Source: a virus
Length of the DNA stretch: 33,073 nucleotides
IMG/VR virus record: IMGVR_UViG_3300013006_000006
Coordinates: 1-33,073 of that record
Strand: one strand, 5' to 3'
Below, piece by piece: positions 21,317 to 29,288 of this stretch; the stretch's first letter is position 1, and each line of letters opens with the position of its first letter. The translations under genes and the position numbers were made by a program. Under the pieces are notes generated by a model. It saw nothing but the letters and a program-made list of their open reading frames with translations, did no database searches and was not told where the DNA came from.

Positions 21317-22186
21317 TTATGCCCAAGTGAGACTCCAAAGGCAAACGCTTCCGGCTGGCGAGCGAGTCAACTTGAACACATCCGAGAAGTCGCTATCAAA
21401 CTTGCCACCCTTTTCTATCGCCTTTGCAATTGCCGAGTGATATCCGCTGACATCGGTTCCGGTGTTGTTTGCATAGAGACACGATCCGGGCTGTCGCGTG
21501 ATCGCAAACCGCTCGGGCTGGCCGGGGCGGGAGAAAGACAGAACACCAGCAGCCCGAGCAACCGCTGACCATCCCTTGTCCTCCCAAAACACAGCGTCAT
21601 CCTCAAAGATCCTCTGCATCTTGTTCATTGCGTTTACTGCTTCGTCGGTGTTCCGAGCGTAGTTGGAAATCCAGTTTCGCAAGTGCCCCAACTCTTGCGA
21701 AGTCATTCGTCGCTCAAACCGCTCCTTGCGGCCCTTGCCGAAGTAGAAGCGATCCTCGACCTTGAAGGTCGCCTTCGCGCCGGGGCGAGAGAACTTGAAC
21801 TTCAACGCGCTTTCCATTGCCGACTTCGTGATGCGATATAGTTCTTCCTTGCTTGCGTTGGGGAACTGCTTTTTCGCCTGCGCTTCAATCTTGTTCCATG
21901 CCTCCATCATCTTTGCGATGGCTTCAGGAGTAGTCATATCACCTGCCGCCATCATGTCCTTCGCGCCGGGGCGAGAGAAGCGATGTGTTTCGGCATATCG
22001 CTTCAACTCATCCACGCTGCCATCCTTGACTTTTGTTGATGCCCCACCGGGTGCAGAGCGATAAAGAGTTCCTTTGCGAGTTCTCTCGTCTACCACAATC
22101 GAAAACTTTGTTCCATTGATGGTTGCTTCCCATCCCTCGGAAAAATCTCCCCAGCCTTGCGATTGCGTATGCGACCAATTAGCCAT
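21317..22186 (-). CDS. Repeat-bearing head-cluster protein of unknown role (B), 289 aa
   Basis: Unrecognised. Alternates helical blocks with a short motif: HRFSRPGAKDM (69-78), KFSRPGAKATF (131-141), EDRFYFGKGRKERFER (144-159) and SFSRPGQPERFA (217-228). The N-terminal 65 residues form a small beta domain (WEATINGTKFSIVVDERTRK, then GTLYRSAPGG). The C-terminal 50 residues have two cysteines. It is somewhat A+T-richer than its neighbours. Two start-to-stop overlaps link it to the sister protein (22179..22922) and the protease. The same motif class occurs in that sister and, in partial form, near the portal C-terminus. It may be an ejected or internal head protein, but this is inference. Confidence 0.7.
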   Translation of the reverse strand: MANWSHTQSQGWGDFSEGWEATINGTKFSIVVDERTRKGTLYRSAPGGASTKVKDGSVDELKRYAETHRFSRPGAKDMMAAGDMTTPEAIAKMMEAWNKIEAQAKKQFPNASKEELYRITKSAMESALKFKFSRPGAKATFKVEDRFYFGKGRKERFERRMTSQELGHLRNWISNYARNTDEAVNAMNKMQRIFEDDAVFWEDKGWSAVARAAGVLSFSRPGQPERFAITRQPGSCLYANNTGTDVSGYHSAIAKAIEKGGKFDSDFSDVFKLTRSPAGSVCLWSLTWA

Positions 22187-22922
22187 TCTTCACCTCCACA
22201 TTCCAGTAGCGTCCGATGGACTGCACCGGAGCCGTTGCGCTGTAGCCGTGGCTCGCCACGCGGCGAGCGAAGTTCCCAGCCACATCGCCGTCCTCAAACG
22301 AAATGACCAGCGAACCGCCGCCTGTCTCGACCGCACGCCATCCGCCCTCGGGCATCTGCTTCTCGGAGAGCAACTTGCCGAGCATGGGCGAGGACGAAGC
22401 CTCCGCAAACCCCTTGCGGTCAAGGCTCGACGCATCGAACCGCTCGGGCTGGCCGGGGCGGGAGGAGCGATGCCAAGGAGCCTGTGGGACAGAAGTTCCA
22501 AGGTGCTTGCGTTCAAACCGAAGCATCTTGAGATACCGCGCTGCTCGCTCATCTCCCATATTTGCTGCCGCCTGCAAAATGGGTTCGATCTTGTTCAACT
22601 GCTGCTCGTTTCCTGATTGAATATCCGAGATGCGGATTTTGGCGGCTTCTTCAATTGCTCCAAACTGCTCGGGCTGGCCGGAGCGGGAAAAAACTCCCAT
22701 CGCACGCGCCTGCTGAATGAGTTTGTTCAATTCCTTTGCTTGTTCCGCAGACAACCCTCCGCGATTCCGTTCCTTGACTAGATCGCTCAAGATTGCGCTT
22801 GCCTCATCATCTCCATCTGCGATATACGCAGACGCATCTGAAAGCATTGAATCGACGCGCCCAAACCGCTCGGGCTGGCCGTGCTTGCCGAAGTAGAACC
22901 GATCTTCTGTCTTGTTGGTCAT
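22179..22922 (-). CDS. Repeat-bearing head-cluster protein of unknown role (A), 247 aa
   Basis: Unrecognised. Motif copies: FYFGKHGQPERFGR (9-22), FSRSGQPEQFG (78-88) and SSRPGQPERFD (153-163), separated by helical blocks of 50-65 residues. The C-terminal 70 residues are a compact alpha/beta domain (GGGSLVISFEDGDVAGNFAR, then IGRYWNVEVKNG). No membrane segment or enzyme signature. ATGA overlap with the MuF-type gene suggests that it is made with it. Placed between MuF and the protease, where some phages carry polyvalent or ejected effector genes. Not proven. Confidence 0.7.
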   Translation of the reverse strand: MTNKTEDRFYFGKHGQPERFGRVDSMLSDASAYIADGDDEASAILSDLVKERNRGGLSAEQAKELNKLIQQARAMGVFSRSGQPEQFGAIEEAAKIRISDIQSGNEQQLNKIEPILQAAANMGDERAARYLKMLRFERKHLGTSVPQAPWHRSSRPGQPERFDASSLDRKGFAEASSSPMLGKLLSEKQMPEGGWRAVETGGGSLVISFEDGDVAGNFARRVASHGYSATAPVQSIGRYWNVEVKNG

Positions 22923-23971
22923 CGTTTGAATCCGGGGTCGGGGTAGTCGCCTCTGTCGATGATGCGTTGCCGGGTTGCGTTATACCGTGCCAACGCAGCA
23001 CGATCTAGAGTTTCGTCCTTGCGGATGAAGCCCATGCTCTTGGCCTCATCGAAGGTGACAGGCTCTAGCGAGCCTCGACAGTTGAAGCCGTTGGGCGGCA
23101 CAAGCCCCTGCGAGCGCATGTCAGCCGCCGTCGCTATGTAGCCGTCCATCTGCCAATGGCTACCGGGGTTCTTGCTCTTGCCCTTTGGGCGGTACACGCC
23201 GCCGGGTGCGCCTCGCGTCCGGCTATCGTGAATCTCGACCAGCCGCACAAGTGGCGCCCATCGCGCAACCGTTGGGCTGTCCATCGTTTCGGCGGTCGCT
23301 TCGTTGTAGGCCGTGGCCGTGTTCGTGCGGTAGACCGTCTCTAGACGAGCCGAGGTCATGCCGATGATGCCTTCGACTTGCGCCCTGCGGATGAACGCAG
23401 ACAGGCTCCCAGTCTTGAGTCCCTTCGGAATGGACTGGTTCACCATGCTCTGCGCGATCAGGTCGCGGATGCGGCGAGCCTGCGCGTCGGTCGCGCCCTT
23501 GACTCGGAACGATCCGGACAGCGTGTCTTGCAGGGCTTGCAGCCGCTTGGTCAGGTCGCGGATTGCTTCCCGGCTCTCGGCCTTGGCGATGCGCTCGGCC
23601 AGTCGTCGCATCTTCGCCCGGATACGGCGAACCTCTAACCATGAGCGCGGGATGCGGTTCCTGAACGCCTGCACAGCCTTCCAGTACGCGCCGGGGCCGA
23701 AGCCTGCCGACGCAGCCGCGAATGTCTCCGGACGCTCTTCCGGCCATTCTCCGGCCTCCCAGTCGTTCCCCTGCTCCTTGGTGGCCGCGTGGGCCTGCGC
23801 TGCGCCCGCTAGAGCCGTCAGAGTCATCACCTGCCCCAGAACCTCGCCGTACCGCTCCCACGCCTCGGCGGCATCCTCTGGCTCGTCGCGCACCTGCGCG
23901 GCTAGGGCCGCGAGATACCACCGCCGGACATCGGCAAGCCCGCGCCTGTAGATGCGCTCAAACTCCGTCAC
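22919..23971 (-). CDS. MuF-type minor head protein (SPP1 gp7 family), 350 aa
   Basis: GTG start at 23971 overlaps the portal stop (GTGA). The N-terminal half is helical with many Ala/Glu. The C-terminal half has the MuF core: GMTSARLETVYRTNTATAYN, EIHDSRTRGAPGGVYRPK, HWQMDGYIATAADMR and GLVPPNGFNCRGSLEPVTFD. The Tyr-Arg-Thr-Asn and Cys-Arg positions are conserved in this family. MuF proteins attach to the portal and help head assembly or DNA ejection. They follow the portal gene in Mu, SPP1 and related phages, as here. Confidence 0.85.
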   Translation of the reverse strand: MTEFERIYRRGLADVRRWYLAALAAQVRDEPEDAAEAWERYGEVLGQVMTLTALAGAAQAHAATKEQGNDWEAGEWPEERPETFAAASAGFGPGAYWKAVQAFRNRIPRSWLEVRRIRAKMRRLAERIAKAESREAIRDLTKRLQALQDTLSGSFRVKGATDAQARRIRDLIAQSMVNQSIPKGLKTGSLSAFIRRAQVEGIIGMTSARLETVYRTNTATAYNEATAETMDSPTVARWAPLVRLVEIHDSRTRGAPGGVYRPKGKSKNPGSHWQMDGYIATAADMRSQGLVPPNGFNCRGSLEPVTFDEAKSMGFIRKDETLDRAALARYNATRQRIIDRGDYPDPGFKR

Positions 23972-25812
23972 TTGCTACGGCGGGCCTTGGACTTGCTGGC
24001 CTTGGTCTTGCTGCCGCGCTTCTCGCTCTCGTCCTTGCCCTCGGCGCGATCCAGTTCAGCAGCCTTCTTCTTGGCCCACGACTTGCCCGCGTCGCCGCCC
24101 CAAAGCAGCCACGCGATGTAGCCCGCGCTGTCCTCGCCCCAGCCCTCGCCCTGCTTGTCCACTTCGTGCCGTGCGAAGTACGAGTTCATGCGGCGCACCG
24201 TTGACGGCGAGAGCGTCTTGCGGTTCGACAGGTCGCGTGCGCGAGCCACGCCGACTTCCGTGCCGCCCCTGCCGTGCTTGCGGCGCAGTTCAAGCCCACG
24301 GGCAGCGGCCTCGGCTGCGCCCTTGGGCGGGGTCAGGTCAACATCGGATAGCGCGAAGCGATCCTTGCTGAACGGCTCTGCGTCGCCCTCCGGGCCTGCG
24401 TCACCCGGCTCGTCGCCCATCGGTCGGACATCAAGCGGAGGCATTCCGCCACCGCCCATGCCGCCCTCGGACGGAGCCTGAAGCACCATCTCGTCATCCT
24501 CCGGCTCGGCAAGGCCCAACACCTTGCGTGCCTCGCGCTCGCTGACGCGGCCACCCAACTTGGTGAACGCCTCAATCGCCTTCATGTACTCATCCGGGTT
24601 CGGCTTGCTCACGCTGAATGAGAACGAAGGCGGCACGGCATCGTCGCCGAAGTTCATGCGGAACAGCGGCGTGACGATTTCGCGCGTGATGGTTTCTGCC
24701 AGCGCGTTGGCGATGTAGGTGACTTGACGGTTGAGCGTCTGCGCGTGCTGATCGCCGATGCTTGAGCCAAGGCCGCTCGACACAGCCTGCGAAGTGCCAG
24801 TCTGGCCGAGGATGACTTCCTTGATGTTCTCCGTCAGGTACTCAACCATCTTGGCGAACGCTTCTGCGTTGCCGCCGTTCGGCTCCATGATGTTGATGCC
24901 GAAGCCCGCGTCGCTGCCGTCGGCGTTCTTCGGAATCAGCACCGACACATCGCCGAGCAAGTTCTGCATGGCCGATTCCATGTCAGCCTTCGCGGCCTCA
25001 TTGCCCACGGGGTAGTTGCCCACGCGGATGCCCATGCTGTATCGCTCAATGTAGGTAGCCCAGTTCTGTAGTGCGGCCTGCTTCAGCGACCAGTAGTACC
25101 AGACCAGATCGCGCATGCCGCGACCGAGGTAGGCGTTTTCGGCATCGTATATTTCGTCGAAGTCCACCCCTTGCTGCTGGTAGGTGTGCAGCGCGATGGT
25201 CGCTCGCTGCTGATCGTCTAGCGGCAGAACGCGGCTATCCCATCCGATGACCGTGCCATTGATCTTGTCCGTGTCTGGGGCTGCGCCGCCGATGGTCTGC
25301 GTGTAGTAGCGCGGGCCGACCTTCAGGCCCAACTGGCCGAGTTCGGTCATGGTCAGGCTGTCGCCGTGGATCGGCATCCAGTCTCGGATGTAGATCGTTT
25401 CGCCCTGCTTGCCGAACACCATGTTCACAGCCGACCGCCCGTACCAGAGCGCGTCGAGCAGATGGCGCATCATGTCCGTGAAGCGTGGGGTGTTCTTCAG
25501 CAGTTTCTCCACGAACGCGGCCTGCTCCGTGGCTTGCTCGTCGCCCTGCATGTCGGCAGGAACCTGAACCGCCCACTCGGCGCACGCGACCGAGAGTTGC
25601 AGCATGACGAGCGGCCCCATGATGTCGGGGTCGTATCGCATCTGCCGCTGAAGGTTTCGATCCTTGCGGAACGCCAGCGAGCCTTGACGGAGGATCTTGT
25701 TGACGGAGAGGTAGTACGACCTCTGCATCTCGACCGGGGTGACGAGTGCTTGGAACACGGGAGCCACTCGGATCTGGTCGCCGCCTTGGGTCTGGTTTGC
25801 GTCGCTTGGCAT
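23968..25812 (-). CDS. Mu gp29-type portal protein with extra C-terminal module, 614 aa
   Basis: ATG at 25812 overlaps the terminase stop (TAATG). Residues about 20-470 match the DUF935/Mu gp29 portal: SYYLSVNKILRQGSLAFRKD, QRQMRYDPDIMGPLVMLQLS, then YIERYSMGIRVGNYPVG, and EVILGQTGTSQAVSSGLGSS. Portals form a 12-subunit ring at the vertex through which DNA passes. Residues 486-614 are an added module: KGAAEAAARGLELRRKHGRG, VRRMNSYFARHEVD and GYIAWLLWGGDAGKSWA, then a Lys/Arg/Ser-rich tail. Such modules recur in phage head genes, but I do not know the function. A motif-like FSKDRF sits at 481-486. Confidence 0.85.
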   Translation of the reverse strand: MPSDANQTQGGDQIRVAPVFQALVTPVEMQRSYYLSVNKILRQGSLAFRKDRNLQRQMRYDPDIMGPLVMLQLSVACAEWAVQVPADMQGDEQATEQAAFVEKLLKNTPRFTDMMRHLLDALWYGRSAVNMVFGKQGETIYIRDWMPIHGDSLTMTELGQLGLKVGPRYYTQTIGGAAPDTDKINGTVIGWDSRVLPLDDQQRATIALHTYQQQGVDFDEIYDAENAYLGRGMRDLVWYYWSLKQAALQNWATYIERYSMGIRVGNYPVGNEAAKADMESAMQNLLGDVSVLIPKNADGSDAGFGINIMEPNGGNAEAFAKMVEYLTENIKEVILGQTGTSQAVSSGLGSSIGDQHAQTLNRQVTYIANALAETITREIVTPLFRMNFGDDAVPPSFSFSVSKPNPDEYMKAIEAFTKLGGRVSEREARKVLGLAEPEDDEMVLQAPSEGGMGGGGMPPLDVRPMGDEPGDAGPEGDAEPFSKDRFALSDVDLTPPKGAAEAAARGLELRRKHGRGGTEVGVARARDLSNRKTLSPSTVRRMNSYFARHEVDKQGEGWGEDSAGYIAWLLWGGDAGKSWAKKKAAELDRAEGKDESEKRGSKTKASKSKARRSK

Positions 25813-27242
25813 TAGGGGTTGTTTCCGTACAGCCGCCACAGTTGCGGCTTGGTGCTTTTGATTGTGGCTGGCTTTGCCCGTGGATCATATCGGCGGGTTC
25901 GTGCATGCTCTAGCAAATCCACCACGGCATCCACGGTGTCATCATGCTCCCCTGCGGGGAATCCGACGAGTTCATCAACGATTGGCTGCTGGGACGCTTC
26001 GACCCGGCCATCCGCTCGACACCGAAGCCGGAGCCGATGCTGCTCCACCATCGCTTGCGCCTCGCTAGCCCTCGTGATCTTGTCCTTCGTGCGTGCGACT
26101 CTCCGCACGGGTATGCGGGTGGACTGTTGGAGTTGCTGGCACAAGCCAGCCTGCGGGCCGTTGCCCTCGGCGATGATCTGCGCGACTCCTAGACGGTCGC
26201 AGGCATCCACGGCTCGGCGTAGGAACTCGGGGAATGTGGCCTGCATGCGGAGGCATTCCAGCACCCAGACATTGGCTTGCGCGTCCATCAGGGCAATGAC
26301 GCACACGCTGTAGTCGCCGCTGCCTGTGGCGTTTGCGGTGAATGCCCAGTCAATCGCCGCTACCACCGTTCCGTTGGCGGTCGCATCGTGGGCCGGGTCG
26401 CCCGTGTAGTAGCCCCGCTCCAGCCACTCGGGCCGGAAGATCAGGCTCTCGTCCGACACGGGGATGAGTTCGTAGGCGCGTGCGTAGCCGAGCGGCCCCA
26501 TTTCTCGCCGCTGCGATTGCAGGATGTCCGGCGTGAACACCTCGCCCCACGGACTCTCAAAGCCCCGGCACGGTCGCCAGAACAGCGTGCCGTCCTGCTC
26601 GCCTACGCGCTTCCATTCGGCGGTCAGATCGTCCGAGTGATACGGCGTGAACAGTCGCCAAGTCCGAGGCCGACCCGCGCTGAAGTCGCGCATGGGTAGC
26701 CAGTTGTTGCGCCAAGCCTCCTTCACCTTCTCGCGCTCTGCCGGGATGAGGACGGAGTTGCGAAGGTCGCACACATCGTCGCCGATCAGCAGATCGACGC
26801 GGCCACCTGCGCGTCCGAAGATGTTCGCAGCCTGCATCGTGGGATCGCGGTGCATGGTTTCCGACTTCACGATGATCTCGCTAGAGCCATCGTCATCGGG
26901 CTTGGGCTTGACGATCTGAATCTCGGGGAACACCTCGCGGTACACATCCGAGCGCATGATCTGCACCACCATGCGGATCTGCTCTTGCGCCTTCACCACC
27001 GTCTGTCCCACATGCTTGATGCGGATGTGCGGATTCCGCCCAATCTCCCACGCTTCACGAATGCCGATCTGCACGGACTTGCCGTGACCGCGCGGCACGC
27101 CGATGGCTGCGTCGCCGTGCTTCGATAGGTGCGCTTGCATCTCCGTATGTAGGCCGGACTGGTTGAAGCCTAGCAACTCGGCGAACACATCCGGGCACTC
27201 ACGCGCTGCCGCGATGACCGCGCTAGTTTCCGGGTCGATCAA
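25812..27242 (-). CDS. terL: Terminase large subunit (packaging ATPase and nuclease), 476 aa
   Basis: TTG start at 27242, with AGGAA a few bases upstream. ATPase domain: Walker A GVPRGHGKS (48-56), Walker B LLIGDD (151-156), and coupling motif FTPYHSDD (198-205). RNase-H-like nuclease: Asp298 (AAIDWAF), Glu359 (IIAEGNG) and Asp434/435 (HDDTVDAV). The enzyme moves DNA into the head and cuts it, with the small subunit upstream and the portal downstream. All motifs are intact. The short length (476) is normal for this class. Confidence 0.9.
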   Translation of the reverse strand: MIDPETSAVIAAARECPDVFAELLGFNQSGLHTEMQAHLSKHGDAAIGVPRGHGKSVQIGIREAWEIGRNPHIRIKHVGQTVVKAQEQIRMVVQIMRSDVYREVFPEIQIVKPKPDDDGSSEIIVKSETMHRDPTMQAANIFGRAGGRVDLLIGDDVCDLRNSVLIPAEREKVKEAWRNNWLPMRDFSAGRPRTWRLFTPYHSDDLTAEWKRVGEQDGTLFWRPCRGFESPWGEVFTPDILQSQRREMGPLGYARAYELIPVSDESLIFRPEWLERGYYTGDPAHDATANGTVVAAIDWAFTANATGSGDYSVCVIALMDAQANVWVLECLRMQATFPEFLRRAVDACDRLGVAQIIAEGNGPQAGLCQQLQQSTRIPVRRVARTKDKITRASEAQAMVEQHRLRLRCRADGRVEASQQPIVDELVGFPAGEHDDTVDAVVDLLEHARTRRYDPRAKPATIKSTKPQLWRLYGNNP

Positions 27243-27636
27243 TGGTTCCTAACCGCTTGGCGATGATTTCGCGTGCGCGTGCTTGGATGGCAGGGCTGAT
27301 CTCCATGCGCTCCGTGGCCTGCCCATCGTCAAGCCGCTCCATCTTGTCTAGCGCGATGGCCGCTGCAACCTTGTCCCGCATCATGGCCGCCAGCACCTCG
27401 GCGGCTCGCAGGCGGTCGCGGGACTGGCTCAAATCGTCGTTTAGGATGCGCGAGCAGATGTCCGGAGCCTGCTCCATGACGGCATCAGGAATCTTCCACC
27501 CGGCTGTCACGGCACGCTGTAACAGCCTCAAGGATGCCTTCTGGTTGCGCTTGTCGATGTCTAAAGCCGGATGGGCTTCCACCACGGTTGGCGGCTCTGC
27601 GGGCTTCTCCGGCTGCTTGCGTGGCTTGCGTGCCAT
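27223..27636 (-). CDS. terS: Terminase small subunit-like protein, 137 aa
   Basis: Upstream of and overlapping terL by 20 nt. The basic, Pro/Lys-rich start (MARKPRKQPEKPAEPP) is followed by helices (QKASLRLLQRAVTAGWKIPD, RILNDDLSQSRDRLRAAEVL, DKVAAAIALDKMERLDD). Small terminases are small helical DNA-binding oligomers that pick the packaging start. No family signature is decisive, so the call leans on position and layout. Confidence 0.75.
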   Translation of the reverse strand: MARKPRKQPEKPAEPPTVVEAHPALDIDKRNQKASLRLLQRAVTAGWKIPDAVMEQAPDICSRILNDDLSQSRDRLRAAEVLAAMMRDKVAAAIALDKMERLDDGQATERMEISPAIQARAREIIAKRLGTIDRPGN

Positions 27637-27645
27637 GCTGCGAGT

Positions 27646-27879
27646 CTAGCGCGGCTCGTCCTTCTCCACGAACGAAGGCGGGACGCAGTACCAGCCCTCG
27701 GGGATGGTCACGGCGTTAGGTGACAGTTCCCACCCGTCACTAGTGAGGGTGTAAACCCGCACTCGACACTCCGGGCCAATGCGAACCGGGCTTCCCTCAC
27801 TTACCAATGTGACACGAGCGCACCCAGTCGCGCACGCGCTCGCCAGCGCGAAACAGTAGAGCCTTGTCTTGCTTCGCAT
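27646..27879 (-). CDS. Small lipoprotein, possible o-spanin-like, 77 aa
   Basis: N-terminus MRSKTRLYCFALASACATGC: positive residues, hydrophobic stretch, and Cys20 after Ala-Thr-Gly, a lipobox-like end. The mature part (57 residues) is Val/Pro-rich: LVSEGSPVRIGPECRVRVYT and VTIPEGWYCVPPSFVE. Its gene overlaps that of a small membrane protein (27797..27967) in another frame by 83 nt, like Rz/Rz1 overlaps. I infer an outer-membrane lipoprotein that may act in lysis. Short lipoproteins of other roles are also possible. Confidence 0.75.
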   Translation of the reverse strand: MRSKTRLYCFALASACATGCARVTLVSEGSPVRIGPECRVRVYTLTSDGWELSPNAVTIPEGWYCVPPSFVEKDEPR

Positions 27880-27967
27880 CGGTTGCCTCCGTCTTTCCGA
27901 TCTTGCCGCCGAAGCGGCCTAGCACCTCGGCCACGATGGCCGCGATGAGTGCGGACAGCCACGCCAT
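27797..27967 (-). CDS. Small N-anchored membrane protein, possible i-spanin or lysis protein, 56 aa
   Basis: ATG at 27967 inside the stop of the upstream gene (TGATG). Residues 2-18 (AWLSALIAAIVAEVLGRF) are a membrane segment. The remainder is charged and helical (ATDAKQDKALLFRAGERVRD). The 3' end overlaps the lipoprotein gene by 83 nt in a different frame. Membrane anchor plus overlapping lipoprotein is the layout of i-spanin/o-spanin pairs, but the soluble part is very short for a spanin. Confidence 0.65.
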   Translation of the reverse strand: MAWLSALIAAIVAEVLGRFGGKIGKTEATDAKQDKALLFRAGERVRDWVRSCHIGK

Positions 27968-28149
27968 CAGTCGGCCTTCTGCGCGTCCTTGGCGAGAATT
28001 AGACCCACGCCAGCCATGATGGCCGCGATGCACGCGCCGATGTCTGGCACGGTGGTGGGGTCATTATCCGTGAACGCCTTCAAGGCCGAGCCGACGGCGA
28101 CGAGGATGGCAGCGATGCCTGCGCTAGTGGTTTTCCAGTTGGTCTTCAT
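27967..28149 (-). CDS. Small two-helix membrane protein, holin candidate, 60 aa
   Basis: MKTNWKTTSAGIAAILVAVG (segment 1, about 9-25) and GACIAAIMAGVGLILAKDAQ (segment 2, about 37-53), joined by a polar loop (TDNDPTTVPDI). The basic N-terminus and charged C-terminus suit a class II holin that makes lethal holes at a set time. It lies in a run of membrane/lipoprotein genes just before the terminases. Holin is the most likely role, but many phage membrane peptides look alike. Confidence 0.65.
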   Translation of the reverse strand: MKTNWKTTSAGIAAILVAVGSALKAFTDNDPTTVPDIGACIAAIMAGVGLILAKDAQKAD

Positions 28150-28158
28150 GTTGGTTCC

Positions 28159-29004
28159 TTATGCAAAGAATCGCACGCCAATACCCCATGAACTCACGGC
28201 GATTGTTCCACTTGACACCTGAATGGTCGTAGTGATGGTAGGGGATGCAGAACCACCCGTCACCAATGCCGTCACGGTGTCGCATCCGTATGTTGGAATC
28301 GCACCCTCGGGAGCAATCGCACCGATTGCCATTGCCGCAGCCGTTGTGTCGTATGGATACTGAATGCGTCCTGTTGGCGTTTCAAGATAGTTGTTGTTCG
28401 ACACATTGTGAACCATCGAACCGATGACCGTTCTCGTGAGATTGTCTGCGCTAGCAGTCGCAAGACACATCGTGCTTGGCGCCATGCTCGTCAGAAGTCC
28501 CGTTGAAGAATGGTCGATCACGCAGTAGTTCAAGGTTCCACCAGAACTCGCGGTCATCACATACGCGCCAAGAGCCTGCCAGTATCCGTATGTTGCATCA
28601 GAGACGGCGCTGGTCATTCCGGCATCGGTCGGGCCATACGCATACGGAGATCCTGCGCGACGGATTCGACCATAGAAAACTGCTCGCGCCTTCGTCAACG
28701 ATCCGTGCGTGAGCGTCAGTCCCAAGTATGTGAAATTGGCAGTTGATGTTCCGGCAGACACCGACAGATTCACAACATGGTATGGCACGAAATATCGTGC
28801 GCCCGAAGGAACACCGACCAGAACAGAATACTGCGCTTCTGTTTCGTTTCCATCGATCACTTCGTTGATGGTGTTCGGACTTTCCATCGTCTTCGTGATG
28901 TCTTTGTGAATGATGTACAGCGGTGAACCCCATCCGGATTGCATTGCGTGTCGAGGCTGCGTTGCAGGATCGAATTGGGAAAAAGTTGCTGCGGGGTCTG
29001 GCAT
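28159..29004 (-). CDS. Putative virion protein of unknown role, 281 aa
   Basis: Not recognised. Begins with a polar stretch (MPDPAATFSQFDPATQPRHA), then a beta-rich body with many Ser, Thr and Gly (YFVPYHVVNLSVSAGTSTAN, TLTHGSLTKARAVFYGRIRR, GIGVRFF at the end). No signal peptide or enzyme motif. The Ser/Thr-rich beta composition is like phage head fibres, decoration proteins or small tail adhesins. It is A+T-richer than its neighbours. TAATG overlap with the previous gene, and AAGGAA before the start. Its separation from the tail cluster is odd for a fibre. Confidence 0.65.
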   Translation of the reverse strand: MPDPAATFSQFDPATQPRHAMQSGWGSPLYIIHKDITKTMESPNTINEVIDGNETEAQYSVLVGVPSGARYFVPYHVVNLSVSAGTSTANFTYLGLTLTHGSLTKARAVFYGRIRRAGSPYAYGPTDAGMTSAVSDATYGYWQALGAYVMTASSGGTLNYCVIDHSSTGLLTSMAPSTMCLATASADNLTRTVIGSMVHNVSNNNYLETPTGRIQYPYDTTAAAMAIGAIAPEGAIPTYGCDTVTALVTGGSASPTITTTIQVSSGTIAVSSWGIGVRFFA

Positions 29005-29288
29005 TATGGATTCCTTTCAAGTCGGTCGATTCGGGACTGGATGCTGTCGATGCGGGCTGCGTACTCGCGGTCGGTAGCGGATAGGGTCGATACGGTGCGT
29101 GCGAGGTCTGCGGTGATGGCTGCGAGTTCCTTCATGCGTTCGGCTTGATTGTCGATGGCCGCATCCCGGCGGCCCACCATCAAGAACGCGCCCGCGATGC
29201 TGCCGAGCAGCACAACGGTCTGCACGCCCTGCATCAAGGTCTGAAGGCTCACCTGCTTGCCGATTTTCGTTTCGGTCTGCTCGCTCAT
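29004..29288 (-). CDS. N-anchored coiled-coil membrane protein, 94 aa
   Basis: ATG at 29288 overlaps the upstream stop (ATGA). After a polar N-terminus (MSEQTETKIGKQVSLQT) comes a membrane segment (MQGVQTVVLLGSIAGAFLMV, about 19-38), then a coiled coil (IDNQAERMKELAAITADLAR, TVSTLSATDREYAARIDSIQ, SRIDRLERNP). This single-pass-plus-coil form resembles i-spanins or phage structural membrane proteins. The predicted topology is N-in with a long periplasmic coil. Its place in the lysis-like run supports a lysis link, but it is not adjacent to the lipoprotein gene. Confidence 0.65.
   Translation of the reverse strand: MSEQTETKIGKQVSLQTLMQGVQTVVLLGSIAGAFLMVGRRDAAIDNQAERMKELAAITADLARTVSTLSATDREYAARIDSIQSRIDRLERNP

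Noticed and set aside
21315-21344. TTG start adding ten residues to the protease/scaffold
   Set aside because: ATG at 21314 lies just after the previous stop, and the extra residues overlap the preceding gene with no ribosome binding site.
27968-28033. Longer form of the 56-aa membrane protein
   Set aside because: The extension overlaps the holin-like gene out of frame and would bury the membrane segment. The TGATG start at 27967 is better.
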